This document shows, in pieces, positions 16,333 to 25,215 of a stretch of DNA of 64,000 nucleotides. The notes under the pieces are model-generated. The model ran no database searches. It saw nothing but the letters and a program-made list of their open reading frames with translations, and had not been told where the DNA came from. The number at the start of each line of letters is the position of its first letter. Within the stretch, counting starts at the first letter, position 1. Both the position numbers and the translations under genes were made by a program. Source of the stretch: Bradyrhizobium sp. CSA207 (GTDB lineage Bacteria > Pseudomonadota > Alphaproteobacteria > Rhizobiales > Xanthobacteraceae); contig NZ_JAACFT010000005.1 of the NCBI RefSeq assembly GCF_029051685.1, forward strand, positions 224,696 to 288,695. Direction: 5' to 3'.

Positions 16333-17217
16333 ATGAAGACGGCAATGAATCATAATCAAGAAAACATGGCCGCACGCGCGGCGCCGATCCTGTTCGTCGT
16401 GCTCTGGAGCACCGGCTTCATCGGCACCAAATACGTCATCAACAATGCCGATCCCTTGACCTATCTCGCCATCCGCATGGCGATCGTGGTCGGCTTGATG
16501 GCGGTGATCGTGGCGATTGCGCGCCCGAAATGGCCCGACCGCATCGGCATCGCGCACAGCGCGGTCGCCGGCATCCTCGTTCATGGTTTCTATCTCGGCG
16601 GCACCGCGATTGCGATCGCGCATTCGATTCCCGCAGGGCTCTCAGCGCTGATTCCGGGCCTGCAGCCGATCCTGACCTCGACCATCGCCAACCGCTGGCT
16701 CGGCGAGCGCGTGACGCCGGTGCAATGGGCCGGGCTCGTGCTCGGCCTCGGCGGGGTGGTGCTAATCCTGCACAACCGCCCCCTGACCGGCGAAGCCGGG
16801 CTCGGCTGGCTCGCCTCGGTGGTCGCCCTGATCAGCATCACGCTTGGCACGCTCTATCAGCGCCGCTACTGCAACCGCATCGACTGGCGCTCTGGCAATC
16901 TGGTCCAATATGTCGCGGTTACCATCTTCTTCGCGGCCGGCGCCTTTCTATTCGAAGACCGCGTGGTGCACTGGACGCGGGAGTTCGTGCTCGCGCTGGC
17001 CTGGCTCGCCGTGGCGCTCTCGATCGGATCGATCGGGCTTCTGTACTGGCTGATCCGCCATGCCGCGGCGACCTCGGTCGCGAGCCTGTTCTACCTGGTA
17101 CCCGCGGTCACGGCCCTGATGGCTTACGTGCTGTTCGGAGAGAAGCTCGACGCCCTTGCGATCGCCGGCATGGCGATGTGCGCGGCCGCGGTGTTCGTCG
17201 TCAACCGGCGCCTTTAG
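16333..17217 (+). CDS. EamA/DMT-family membrane transporter
   Basis: Ten-helix DMT transporter of 294 aa. The first repeat opens with LFVVLWSTGFIGTKYVI; GLSALIPGLQPILTSTIANRWLGERV is the typical end of repeat one and FYLVPAVTALMAYVLFGEKLD the typical end of repeat two. It is a paralogue type of the transporter at 5344 but not close in sequence. Substrate unknown. Later in-frame Met codons (residues 5 and 12) are possible starts. Confidence 0.87.
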   Translation: MKTAMNHNQENMAARAAPILFVVLWSTGFIGTKYVINNADPLTYLAIRMAIVVGLMAVIVAIARPKWPDRIGIAHSAVAGILVHGFYLGGTAIAIAHSIPAGLSALIPGLQPILTSTIANRWLGERVTPVQWAGLVLGLGGVVLILHNRPLTGEAGLGWLASVVALISITLGTLYQRRYCNRIDWRSGNLVQYVAVTIFFAAGAFLFEDRVVHWTREFVLALAWLAVALSIGSIGLLYWLIRHAAATSVASLFYLVPAVTALMAYVLFGEKLDALAIAGMAMCAAAVFVVNRRL

Positions 17218-17304
17218 CATTTTCGACGGACACATCCCTGACGTGTATCGGCCGTTTCGTGTTAGGCTGGGACCATTCAATCCCATTTCCTTTTCAACAC
17301 GGTG

Positions 17305-18054
17305 ATGTCCATGAAGAAGGCGAGACGCGCACTGCTCGGCCGGTCGATGAAGCCGGTTCGAATTGCCTGCATCAACTACGCGGAGCAAACGATCAGCGGT
17401 CGCAAGATGAGCACGCTCACTGCGGCGCTTCAGAAGTGCTACGACAAGCATTTCCTCCCGGTGTGGGGCTATCCGGTCGATCTCTATGTCACGCAAAAGC
17501 CGAAGCCGACCGATTGGCAGCTGGTCTATTTCGACGACGCTTCCAACAAGAACATGCTCGGCCGCCATGAGCTGACGCATCGCCGCCAGCCGATCTCGAA
17601 GATCTTCGTCAAGGCCCTGGGCGAAGAGCCCATCAGCGTGGCGGCCTCACATGAGCTGTTCGAGATGGTGCTCGACCCAATGGCCAATCTCTGGGCGGAC
17701 AAGAACCGGAACACCCAATATGCCTACGAGGTCTGCGACGCCGTGGAAGAGGACTCCTTCCCGGTCAACGGTCTCCCGATGTCGAACTTTGTCTATCCGT
17801 CCTGGTTCGAGCCGTTCGAGCATCCCCGCGGTACCAAGTTCGACCACCTGGGATCGCTGAAGGCGCCGTTCTCGATGACCAAGGGCGGCTACGTCATCAA
17901 GAAGGTCAATGGCAGACGGGTGATCAAGGCGTTCGGCTCGCCCGGGAAGCGGCGAAAGTTCGCGAAGGAGGACCGGCGCGGCCATCGCAGCGAATTCCGC
18001 GATCCGCGGGGCGAGCATCATCCAGGCCGGCGCGCATCCAAGCGGCGAGGGTAG
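17305..18054 (+). CDS. Zincin-like protein of unknown function
   Basis: Protein of 249 aa. The most distinctive segment is SVAASHELFEMVLDPMANLW, which resembles a metal-binding helix (HE, then Asp ten residues on) of a degenerate zincin; a third ligand is not obvious. The upstream region (DWQLVYFDDASNKNMLGRHE) looks like a compact alpha/beta domain and the C-terminus is strongly basic (RRGHRSEFRDP...RRASKRRG). Protease activity is possible, not shown. No signal peptide. In-frame starts at 17305 and 17311 are equally plausible. Confidence 0.6.
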   Translation: MSMKKARRALLGRSMKPVRIACINYAEQTISGRKMSTLTAALQKCYDKHFLPVWGYPVDLYVTQKPKPTDWQLVYFDDASNKNMLGRHELTHRRQPISKIFVKALGEEPISVAASHELFEMVLDPMANLWADKNRNTQYAYEVCDAVEEDSFPVNGLPMSNFVYPSWFEPFEHPRGTKFDHLGSLKAPFSMTKGGYVIKKVNGRRVIKAFGSPGKRRKFAKEDRRGHRSEFRDPRGEHHPGRRASKRRG

Positions 18055-18070
18055 GGCACTTCGCCGCAAA

Positions 18071-18098
18071 GCCTCCGGGTGCGCCCGCACCCGGAGGC
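18071..18098. terminator. Bidirectional hairpin terminator
   Basis: GCCTCCGGGTGC-GCCC-GCACCCGGAGGC is a perfect 12-bp stem between the convergent genes ending at 18054 and 18125. AAA precedes it and TT follows, so it can serve both strands, although neither T run is long. Confidence 0.75.
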
Positions 18099-18124
18099 TT
18101 GCTCTGCCTATCCTTGGGCTGCGA

Positions 18125-18430
18125 TCAGCGCTTGGCCTTCTTGGCCTTTTTCTTCTTGGTGGCCTTCTTCGGAGCTTTCTTTACAGCCTTCTTGCCCGCC
18201 TTCTTCACGGTCTTCTTGGCCGCCTTCTTCGCCGATTTCTTTGCGGCCTTCTTCGAAGCCTTCTTGGCAGCCTTCTTCTTGGAGGCCTTCTTCGGCGCTA
18301 CTTTCTTTGCGACCTTCTTGGCGGCCTTTCTGACCTTCGTGACGGCGGTGACTGCGGCATCCTTGGTCGCTTCCACGGCGGTGGTGATCGTCTCCATCGC
18401 CTGTTCGGTTACGGGTTTATCGTCGTCCAT
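18125..18430 (-). CDS. Lysine-rich histone H1-like protein
   Basis: Protein of 101 aa. After an acidic N-terminus (MDDDKPVTEQAMETITTAVE) comes a long Lys/Ala domain built of KKAxKK, KKAAKK and KKAPKK units from about residue 34 to the end, like the C-terminal tail of eukaryotic histone H1 and bacterial Hc1/AlgP-type proteins. It probably binds DNA nonspecifically and compacts the nucleoid. GAGGGGGACGAT precedes the ATG. The repetitive coding sequence is prone to copy-number change. Confidence 0.85.
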   Translation of the reverse strand: MDDDKPVTEQAMETITTAVEATKDAAVTAVTKVRKAAKKVAKKVAPKKASKKKAAKKASKKAAKKSAKKAAKKTVKKAGKKAVKKAPKKATKKKKAKKAKR

Positions 18431-18496
18431 ATCGTCCCCCTCGGTTTGAATGCAGCAACGACGATAGCGGGATTCGAAATTGTGTCAAAGCAACGC

Positions 18497-18666
18497 TCAC
18501 CCTTTGCGGGCCTTTGCGTAGGCACCTAACGCCCACTGGCGTCCTTCGGCATGATCGACGATCAGCTCCGGATAGGACCTTGCCGAGTTCGACGGCTGCG
18601 TTCGCAAGTTCGACCGGCGTCGCCCGCCAAGGCAGGTGGATCCACTTTGCCGGCAGCGCTTGATGC
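18497..18666 (-). pseudogene. C-terminal remnant of deoxyribodipyrimidine photolyase
   Basis: Read on the minus strand, ALPAKWIHLPWRATPVELAN followed by AAVELGK is in one frame, and SYPELIVDHAEGRQWALGAY followed by AKARKG-stop is in the next. Removing one G at the junction joins them as ELGK-SYPEL. This is the conserved C-terminal end of CPD photolyases (E. coli PhrB ends with YPQPIVEHKEAR...LAAYEAARKG). Nothing recognisable as the FAD-binding core precedes it. So it is a roughly 55-codon fossil of phr, with one frameshift. The rest of 18431-18954 holds no gene I can support. Confidence 0.75.
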
Positions 18667-18954
18667 GGGGCTTGGGCGATCACGTTTCAGTCGACGGCAC
18701 CGGCGCCGCCGTCGCGCGCCACGCCCGGGATCACTCTTGCCGCCGCCCCCTGGAAAGGGTCGGCGATCCCCCGATCTTGGCAAGGCCGGCACGAGCACCC
18801 GCAGCGACTGCGCCAGCCATCAGCGCGCCGCGCCGCCCGGTGCCCCTCGTTTACAATTTGTTAAGCATTCCGCGTGCGTTCGGTGCGAACCCTCGTTAAT
18901 GCGGCCGTAAGCCGATTGCACGAATATGCAGGAATTACGGGGGTGATTCCATTC

Positions 18955-20685
18955 ATGTCCAAACTTGCGACGGCGAAATTCCTGCCGCGATTCAAGCTGG
19001 GTACCAAGGCCGTCCTGTGCGCCGTGCTGCTGATCGCCGTGAATACGGCGCTGGTGGTCGGCGCCGGCTATTGGTCGCTCACCACTGCTATCAATGATCG
19101 CGCGTTGCGCGACATCGAGGTCAATTTGCGCACGCTGGCGCTCGCTTTTGCCGAGACCGCTTCCGACGCCAGGATCGCGATTAAGGATGGCGCGGTGACG
19201 CGCGCCGAGATTCCCAAAATGCCCGATTTCAGGGATCACGCCATCGTCGATCGCGCGGTGTCCTATGTCGGCGGTAACGCGACCCTGTTCGCGTTCGACG
19301 ATGCGAGCGGGCAGTTCCTCCGCCGCTCGACCAACGTGAAGAAGGAGAATGGCGAGCGCGCCGTCGGCACCCAGCTGGCCGCTGACCATCCGGCGCAGGC
19401 CCTGCTGCGCCGTGGCGAAGCTTACAAGGGGCCGGCCACGCTGTTCGGCAGATCCTTCATGACTGCTTATTTCCCGGTCGCGGACGCAGCCGGCAAGGTT
19501 GCCGGCATCCTCTATGTCGGCATCCCGATGGCACAGTTCGAGAGCATGCTGGCCCAGGCGATCGAGAGCATGGGGGCCGCCGCCGGCATCGCTGCGCTGC
19601 TGGTCCTGGTCCTCACCATGCTGGTCGTCCGCCGCATTACCCGGCCGCTCACCTCGGTCACGCGCTCGCTGACCGCGCTCGCCGACGGCCAGAGCGACGT
19701 CGCGATCGATTGCGAGGACCGCTCCGACGAGATCGGCGAGATCGCCCGCACGGTCGCGGTGTTCAAGAGCAATTCGCTGGAGCGGGCGCGGCTGCGCAGC
19801 GAGCAGGCGGCCGCCTCCGCTGCCGCAGCGGAGCAGCGCAAATCCGAGCTGCGCAATTTCGTCGAGGAATTCCGCGGCAGCGTCGGCGGTATCCTCGACA
19901 AGGTCCTGAACTCATCCGGCGAATTCGAGCGCGTCGCGCGGCAACTGACGGACACGGCGCGTTCCACCGCCGACCTGTCGGCGCAGTCGGCGGGGGCGTC
20001 CGAAGACGCCTCCGAGCACGTGCGTTCGGCGGCGACGGCTTCGGACGAACTGAGCCAATCGATCTCCGAGATCACCCGCAGGGTGCAGGAATCGAGTGAA
20101 ATCTCCGCCGAGGCGGTGCGCCAGGCCGAGGCCACCGACCAGCGCATCGCGCAGCTCTCCGAGGCGGGCGCGCGCATCGGCGACGTCGTCAAGCTGATCA
20201 CCTCGATCGCCGAGCAGACCAATCTCCTGGCGCTGAATGCCACCATCGAGGCCGCGCGTGCGGGCGATGCTGGCCGCGGCTTCGCGGTCGTCGCCCAGGA
20301 GGTCAAGACGCTCGCCGGCCAGACGGCCAAGGCGACCGATGAGATTTCGAACCAGATCGCCAGCATGCAGCTTGCGACCGAGGAGTCGGTCACAGCCATC
20401 AAGGCGATCGGCCAGACCATCGAGCGCATCAGCGGCATCGCCGGCTCGATCTCGGCCGCGGTGGAGCAGCAGCGCAGCGCCACCCACAATATCGCCGCCA
20501 GCGTGCGCGCCGCGGCCTCCGGCACCGCCGGCGTCGCGGTCAATGTCCGTCATGCCGCCAAGGGCGCCAGCGAGACCGGCGAAACCTCGAGCCGGATGTT
20601 TGCCTCCGCCCAGGCGCTGTCGGGTGAGAGCGTGCATCTGAAGGCCGAGGTCGACAGCTTCCTCGACCGCGTGGGCGCGGCTTGA
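18955..20685 (+). CDS. Methyl-accepting chemotaxis protein
   Basis: Chemoreceptor of 576 aa. TM1 at about residues 18-40, a single-Cache-type periplasmic domain (about 41-195; [15 protein letters not shown]...FLRRSTNV and [21 protein letters not shown] are characteristic), TM2 at about 200-225, HAMP from about 226 ([14 protein letters not shown]) and a long helical signalling domain whose hairpin tip reads [20 protein letters not shown]. No CheB/CheR-tethering pentapeptide is seen at the C-terminus (DRVGAA). The ATG at 18955 gives a basic [14 protein letters not shown] before TM1; upstream in-frame codons are less likely. It is solitary, with no che genes near. Confidence 0.92.
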   Translation: MSKLATAKFLPRFKLGTKAVLCAVLLIAVNTALVVGAGYWSLTTAINDRALRDIEVNLRTLALAFAETASDARIAIKDGAVTRAEIPKMPDFRDHAIVDRAVSYVGGNATLFAFDDASGQFLRRSTNVKKENGERAVGTQLAADHPAQALLRRGEAYKGPATLFGRSFMTAYFPVADAAGKVAGILYVGIPMAQFESMLAQAIESMGAAAGIAALLVLVLTMLVVRRITRPLTSVTRSLTALADGQSDVAIDCEDRSDEIGEIARTVAVFKSNSLERARLRSEQAAASAAAAEQRKSELRNFVEEFRGSVGGILDKVLNSSGEFERVARQLTDTARSTADLSAQSAGASEDASEHVRSAATASDELSQSISEITRRVQESSEISAEAVRQAEATDQRIAQLSEAGARIGDVVKLITSIAEQTNLLALNATIEAARAGDAGRGFAVVAQEVKTLAGQTAKATDEISNQIASMQLATEESVTAIKAIGQTIERISGIAGSISAAVEQQRSATHNIAASVRAAASGTAGVAVNVRHAAKGASETGETSSRMFASAQALSGESVHLKAEVDSFLDRVGAA

Positions 20686-20815
20686 GGTCCTGACGTGGTC
20701 AAGGTGGGCTGAAGGTCCCAATGCGCAACGCGCATTGGGGATCTCGACATCCCGAGTTCGTGCTTCGCGCGCCCCGGGACGACTTCTGGCGGTTGCCAAA
20801 GGCGACCGCCAAAAG

Positions 20816-21475
20816 TCACTTCGGCTGTGGCACGATCCGGATGTAGGGCTTCGGCTCCTTCCAGCCCTGCGGATAGATCGTCTTGGCCTCGTCGTTGGAG
20901 ACCGAGCCTGCGATGATCACGTCCTCGCCCTGCGACCAGTCGGCCGGCGTTGCGACGCGATGCTTGGCGGTGAGCTGGAGCGAGTCGATGGCGCGCAGGA
21001 TTTCCTGAAAATTCCGGCCCGTGGTCATCGGATAGACCAGCACCAGCTTGATCTTCTTGTCCGGCCCGATGACGAAGACGTTGCGGACGGTCTGGTTGTC
21101 GGCCGGCGTGCGGGTGAGGGGATCGCCCGAGGTCGAGGCCGGCAGCATCTCGTAGAGCTTCGAGACGTTGAAGTCGGTGTCGCCGATCATCGGATAGTTC
21201 GGGGCGGCACCTTGCGTCTCCTTGATGTCCTCCGACCATTTGGAATGGCGGTCAACCGGATCGACCGAGAGGCCCATCAGCTTGACGCCGCGCTTGTCGA
21301 ATTCGGGCTTCAGCTTGGCCAGCGCGCCGAGTTCCGTCGTACAAACCGGCGTGAAGTCCTTCGGATGCGAGAAGAGAAGCGCCCAGCTGTTGCCGATCCA
21401 GTCATGGAATTTGATCTTCCCTTCGGTGGTCTCAGCTTCGAAGTCGGGGGCGGTGGCGCCGATCGGGAGTGTCAT
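20816..21475 (-). CDS. 1-Cys peroxiredoxin (Prx6 type)
   Basis: Peroxiredoxin of 219 aa that reduces peroxides in the cytosol. The peroxidatic Cys lies in FTPVCTTELGAL near residue 45, preceded by the conserved Thr/His of SHPKDFTPVC; the long C-terminal domain (PADWSQGEDVIIAGSVSNDE) is that of the Prx6/AhpC-TSA 1-Cys group. No resolving Cys is visible. The region upstream of the start carries a long-range inverted repeat (21507-21584) that may be an operator. Confidence 0.93.
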   Translation of the reverse strand: MTLPIGATAPDFEAETTEGKIKFHDWIGNSWALLFSHPKDFTPVCTTELGALAKLKPEFDKRGVKLMGLSVDPVDRHSKWSEDIKETQGAAPNYPMIGDTDFNVSKLYEMLPASTSGDPLTRTPADNQTVRNVFVIGPDKKIKLVLVYPMTTGRNFQEILRAIDSLQLTAKHRVATPADWSQGEDVIIAGSVSNDEAKTIYPQGWKEPKPYIRIVPQPK

Positions 21476-21506
21476 GGTTCTGCCTCATCACATTGAATTT
21501 GCTTAT

Positions 21507-21584
21507 GAATTCACATTTCTCCGTCACGGGTAGTATAGGGTGTCGTCGCGCTCAAGTGAACCGCTTCAAGTAAAATGTGAATTC
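21507..21584. promoter_or_regulatory. 12-bp inverted repeat upstream of peroxiredoxin
   Basis: GAATTCACATTT (21507-21518) and AAATGTGAATTC (21573-21584) are exact inverted repeats 54 bases apart, starting 32 bases before the peroxiredoxin ATG. The spacing would allow two dimers to bind and loop. Between them is a weaker palindrome, CAAGTGAACCGCTTCAAG. The rest of the 381-base gap 21476-21856 is AT-rich for this genome and shows no gene. Confidence 0.45.
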
Positions 21585-21856
21585 TCTCTTTGAAGGGCCC
21601 ATTTCTTAGCACCTTTCTGTTACAGGGGCGCGTGCGGCGAAACATCCCGACCGGAGCCACACGATCTCGATTGCCCCGATAAAGCCTTTTATGATCCGCA
21701 TCACGCTCGCCCGACGTTTGATGGAACCAAAATGGTCCTGATAGCGACCAATTGGCAACCAATGAGAAAAGTCGCGATCCCCGTATCGAATCATTAACCA
21801 CCCCTTTACGCCCGCATGAAAATGCTGGTCGATCAGAAGAAATCTGGAAGTGAACT

Positions 21857-22453
21857 ATGTCTGCCGCTGCGCCCAAGTCTCTTGAGAAGTCCGCCGAGAA
21901 GCCTGTTGAGTTGCCGTCCCTCGAACCGTCCTGCCGCGATACCGCGGCCCACGCCCTGACCATCGTCCGCGACGGCGTGATCACGGGCGAAGGCCCGACG
22001 ACGAAGGGCCGGATGCACTTTTCCCGTTCGCTCGATGCCGACGACACCGCCTGGTGCGTCCGCATCCTGACGGCCACCGCCGTCAATGACCAGCCGGTCA
22101 GCCGCGCCGAAGCCGAGACGCTGTTCGAGATCAACGAGGCCGCGACCGAGCGTGCCGATGGCGGCCGGTTCGACGACCTGCTGGCCAAGGCCGTCGCCCA
22201 CTATGCCGCGAGCGCGTCGGGCCTGAAGGTGCCGCCGCGCAGCGTCGCGCTGTCGGCAGAGTCCGACATCGAGAGCTGGGCGCCGGCCTATGCCTCCAAG
22301 GTCAATAGCGAGATGCTGGAGTGGATCGCGGGCCAGATGCGCGGCAAGCGCCAGAACAACCGTCGCCTGATGGCGATGGTGGCGACCTTCCTGGGCGCCA
22401 CCGCGCTGCCTCTGGCGGGCCAATTGCCGAACGTGTTCGACATTGGAATGTGA
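21857..22453 (+). CDS. Conserved hypothetical protein with C-terminal membrane helix
   Basis: Unrecognised protein of 198 aa. The first 170 residues are soluble and mostly helical (SRAEAETLFEINEAATERAD, FDDLLAKAVAHYAAS); a hydrophobic segment near the C-terminus (LMAMVATFLGATALPLAGQL) could anchor it in the membrane as a tail anchor. The Pro/Ser-rich N-terminus lacks a signal peptide. A strong terminator follows 34 bases after the stop. Confidence 0.7.
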   Translation: MSAAAPKSLEKSAEKPVELPSLEPSCRDTAAHALTIVRDGVITGEGPTTKGRMHFSRSLDADDTAWCVRILTATAVNDQPVSRAEAETLFEINEAATERADGGRFDDLLAKAVAHYAASASGLKVPPRSVALSAESDIESWAPAYASKVNSEMLEWIAGQMRGKRQNNRRLMAMVATFLGATALPLAGQLPNVFDIGM

Positions 22454-22486
22454 GATTATCTCGTCTCTTTTGAGGGCGAGAGAAAG

Positions 22487-22514
22487 CGGCGGGGCTATTT
22501 CCCCGCCGTTTTTT
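22487..22514. terminator. Intrinsic terminator between convergent genes
   Basis: CGGCGGGG-CTATTT-CCCCGCCG with T6 immediately after (22509-22514) is a textbook intrinsic terminator for the gene ending at 22453. It overlaps the last codons and stop of the convergent phosphatase gene, whose final residues (KQKTAGK) are encoded by the hairpin and the A tract. Confidence 0.88.
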
Positions 22515-24360
22515 GTTTGCCGGGGTTCGGCTCGAGGCCAAGCGTGCGGCCCGGGAAGCCGGCGGCGTCGAAATAGCGCTGGCTGCCGACGCGCTGGACG
22601 TTGAGCACGGTCTGAAGACCGCTCTCGGACATTTTCGACTTCTCCACGGCCTTGTATGCCTTCGGCACGACCCCGTTGGGCAGGGCCTCCGACATCACCC
22701 GGCCGACCAGGCCGCCATTTTGCGCGCCGCGCAGCCCGAGCAATTGGGCAGCCGTCATGCCGACATCGGCATTGCTGACCGGCAGTTCGCTGACGAAGCC
22801 GGCTTTGAAGTCCGGGCCGATTGCGGCCATGAAGTTCATGGTGTCGCCGCGGCTGAAGCTGCCATGCATGCCCTGGCCCTGGCGCAGCACGGTGTCGGCG
22901 ACCTGCACCGAGCAGTTGGTCGGCGCCTCGCCGCAGTCGCTGGCATAGGAGCGAAAATTGACGACGATCGCCGGCGTCGGCGTCGCCGCCTTGCCGCGCA
23001 AATTGATGCTCGACAGCGGCAGGGTGCCGGGAAAGCGGCCGAGCTGGTCGTCGACGAACAGGCCGGAGACGTAGTCCTGCTCCAGCAACGCCTTGATCGT
23101 CCTGGCCGCTAGCTTCTTATCCTTGTTCGGCAGGTAGATCAGATCCGAGCCGCCATTGGTGGCGATGACGAGGTCGGGCTTGGTCGGATCCTTGCCGAGC
23201 ACGCCGTTGCCGGCCTTGGGGTGCCTGTTGCCTTCAATCTTCGCGTTCTTGTCGTTGGGGTCGAACAGCGGCAGGTCGAGCGCCTTGGCCAGATCAAGCG
23301 CCAGGAAGCCCATCGGCAGAAAATCGTTCGGCGTGTCGTCATAGCTGACCTTGGCCGAGGGGCTGGTCTTGCTCTCCTTGGAGATGGTCGAGAAGCCGTG
23401 GTCGGCCTGGATCATGATGTTCGTGCTCGCCGCAAGGCCGAGCTCGTCCAAGGCCTTGCGCAGCTGGGCGAGATTGTCGTCGGCGTTCTTGATGCTCGCC
23501 ATCGTGCTCGGACCGTTGATGCCCGGCTTGATCTGGTTGAGGCTGTCGCCCTGGTTATGCTGGGTGCCATCAGGGTCGCGTGACCAGAACACCAGCACGA
23601 ACGGCTTGTTGCGCGCCTTGAACATCGGCAGCACGACTTTGGTGGCGACATCGGCAAAGTAAGCCTGCTGCGCGATATTGGCGACAGTGGTGCCGGGTGT
23701 CTTGGCATCGCCCGCCTTGGAATTGTCGCCGCGGGGCGGAGAGGCGAGGGGAAGGCCGGCCTTGGCGAGTGCCGCCTTCACCTCGTCCGACAGCGCCACA
23801 CCGTTCTTGCCGCCGGTCGAGTCGTCGAACACGACCGAATGCAGGCCGGCCTGTTCGGGTTTGTCCTTGTGGTCGAACTGGTAGGTCGGACCGACTTTGC
23901 CGATTGCCGCGGTGCTGAGGCCCTTGTCGCGGGCCATCTTCAGGATGGTCTCCTCGTTGAGATAGTCGCCCTTGAAATGCTCGTCGATGTCGCCGAGCAC
24001 GACGTCGTTCTCGATGAAGGGGACGACGGTGTCGCCGGCAGGCGCGGAGGTGTAGTTGGTCCAGATCGTGTTGGAGAACACGCCGGTGTCGCCGAGATAG
24101 TGTCCGGTCGACATCGCCGAGCCGTTGGCCATGGTGAAGGTCGGGAACAGCGAATGCGGGTTCTTGAAATTGACGCCCTTGTCGCGGACCTCGGCCATCG
24201 CCGGCGCCGTCTCGGGCGTGACCTTCAGGGCGCGCAGCCCGTCTGGGATGAACAGGATCAGGTTGCGGGGCGTGTTGTTCTGGGCGGAGGCAAGTCCTGC
24301 GCAAAGTCCGGTGGACAGCACGGTCAGTCCGGCGGACAGCAACACCAGTGAACGGCGCAT
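22495..24360 (-). CDS. Secreted alkaline-phosphatase-superfamily hydrolase
   Basis: Periplasmic phosphohydrolase or phosphodiesterase of 621 aa with a signal peptide (MRRSLVLLSAGLTVLSTGLCAGLASA). The metal/nucleophile region is visible: LILFIPDGLR (first Asp), then SLFPTFTMANGSAMSTGHYLG with the probable nucleophile Thr, and IMIQADHGFSTI (Asp-His metal ligands). HNQGDSL supplies a further His. This pattern is of type I phosphodiesterase/nucleotide pyrophosphatase-like members rather than classical PhoA. The ATG at 24360 follows GGGAGAGATTTG. The C-terminal end overlaps the shared terminator. Confidence 0.85.
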   Translation of the reverse strand: MRRSLVLLSAGLTVLSTGLCAGLASAQNNTPRNLILFIPDGLRALKVTPETAPAMAEVRDKGVNFKNPHSLFPTFTMANGSAMSTGHYLGDTGVFSNTIWTNYTSAPAGDTVVPFIENDVVLGDIDEHFKGDYLNEETILKMARDKGLSTAAIGKVGPTYQFDHKDKPEQAGLHSVVFDDSTGGKNGVALSDEVKAALAKAGLPLASPPRGDNSKAGDAKTPGTTVANIAQQAYFADVATKVVLPMFKARNKPFVLVFWSRDPDGTQHNQGDSLNQIKPGINGPSTMASIKNADDNLAQLRKALDELGLAASTNIMIQADHGFSTISKESKTSPSAKVSYDDTPNDFLPMGFLALDLAKALDLPLFDPNDKNAKIEGNRHPKAGNGVLGKDPTKPDLVIATNGGSDLIYLPNKDKKLAARTIKALLEQDYVSGLFVDDQLGRFPGTLPLSSINLRGKAATPTPAIVVNFRSYASDCGEAPTNCSVQVADTVLRQGQGMHGSFSRGDTMNFMAAIGPDFKAGFVSELPVSNADVGMTAAQLLGLRGAQNGGLVGRVMSEALPNGVVPKAYKAVEKSKMSESGLQTVLNVQRVGSQRYFDAAGFPGRTLGLEPNPGKQKTAGK

Positions 24361-24682
24361 CAAATCTCTCCCTGCGGTGAGGCGGCTCGGTGGCCAACCG
24401 CGGCCCCCGCCATCGTTTAGTTTTGCTGCATGACAGTCTTGTTACAGGGGCGGGTCGTCATGCAAGAGGGCTGGGGAGAGGGAAGAACCCGCCGCTCTTT
24501 GGAGCAACGGGTCCTGTCAGTTCAGTCCAACCTCTATCAGTTGCGGCATTTTCCGCGTCGCCGTTGTTCAAGGACGTGTTCGAGAAGCGGCCGCGGTGAC
24601 GCCGTGAGCGGCCCGTGCGCCATGCGTCTTTGTCGCAGGTCGCGTTAAGATTGGGTCTTAACCAATAATTAATTATATGTTT

Positions 24683-24703
24683 GCCGGGCCCTGACGGCCC
24701 GGC
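24683..24703. repeat. Stem-loop in leader of secreted-protein gene
   Basis: GCCGGGCC-CTGAC-GGCCCGGC is a perfect 8-bp stem 52 bases before the ATG at 24755, just after an AT-rich stretch (AACCAATAATTAATTATATG) that could hold a promoter. No T run follows. Nothing else is evident in the 394-base gap 24361-24754. Confidence 0.5.
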
Positions 24704-24754
24704 CTAGCGTGCCCTCGGGGAGCTTGCTTTGTAGCCAACGAGTTGGTGCGTATC

Positions 24755-25204
24755 ATGACGTATAGAATGCATGGGGCGTTACTCGCCTCGCTCAGCGTGG
24801 TCGTGCTGCTTCTTGCCGCCAGCGACAGTTTTGCAAGACCGGGCGCAGCCGCCCCGCATGGCGTTGTATCCGCTGCCGCACCGCCGGCCGCGGCACGCCC
24901 AGCGATCGCGCCGGGCAGCCGGTTCCACCGGCGGAACAATCCGTGGGTGTATTGGCCGGGCGGCGGCGGGTTCTTCTACGACAGTGCGGGCTACAGCCAG
25001 CCCTTCGCCGATGCAGGGCAGCCGCTCTCCAACGACGTGCGCTACACCTATACCTACGACGTTCCCTGGGACTGGACGCATCGCTTCCCGCCGAACGTCG
25101 TACCGTCCGATCGTCCCTATGTGCCGAGCTGTCCCACCGAGTCCGTGACGGTGCCCGGCCGCGGCGGCGGTGAGCACACCGTCAACATCATGCGCTGCTA
25201 CTGA
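24755..25204 (+). CDS. Small secreted protein of unknown function
   Basis: Protein of 149 aa with a signal peptide (HGALLASLSVVVLLLAASDSFA) and an Ala/Pro-rich linker, then a Trp/Tyr/Pro-rich domain (NNPWVYWPGGGGFFYDSAGY, DVRYTYTYDVPWDWTHRFPP). It ends with Cys-containing SCPTESVTVPG and NIMRCY. No known family. In-frame TTG and GTG codons lie just upstream; the ATG at 24755 is used. Confidence 0.62.
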   Translation: MTYRMHGALLASLSVVVLLLAASDSFARPGAAAPHGVVSAAAPPAAARPAIAPGSRFHRRNNPWVYWPGGGGFFYDSAGYSQPFADAGQPLSNDVRYTYTYDVPWDWTHRFPPNVVPSDRPYVPSCPTESVTVPGRGGGEHTVNIMRCY

Positions 25205-25215
25205 GCGCGTATTCG

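Noticed and set aside
18099..18449. Phe-rich hydrophobic plus-strand frame
   Set aside because: It is the antisense of the Lys-rich histone-like gene (AAG/CTT), so the apparent membrane protein is an artefact.
21511..22188. 225-codon minus-strand frame upstream of the peroxiredoxin
   Set aside because: Covers the intergenic regulatory region and the antisense of the gene at 21857; Ser/Arg-rich without motif.
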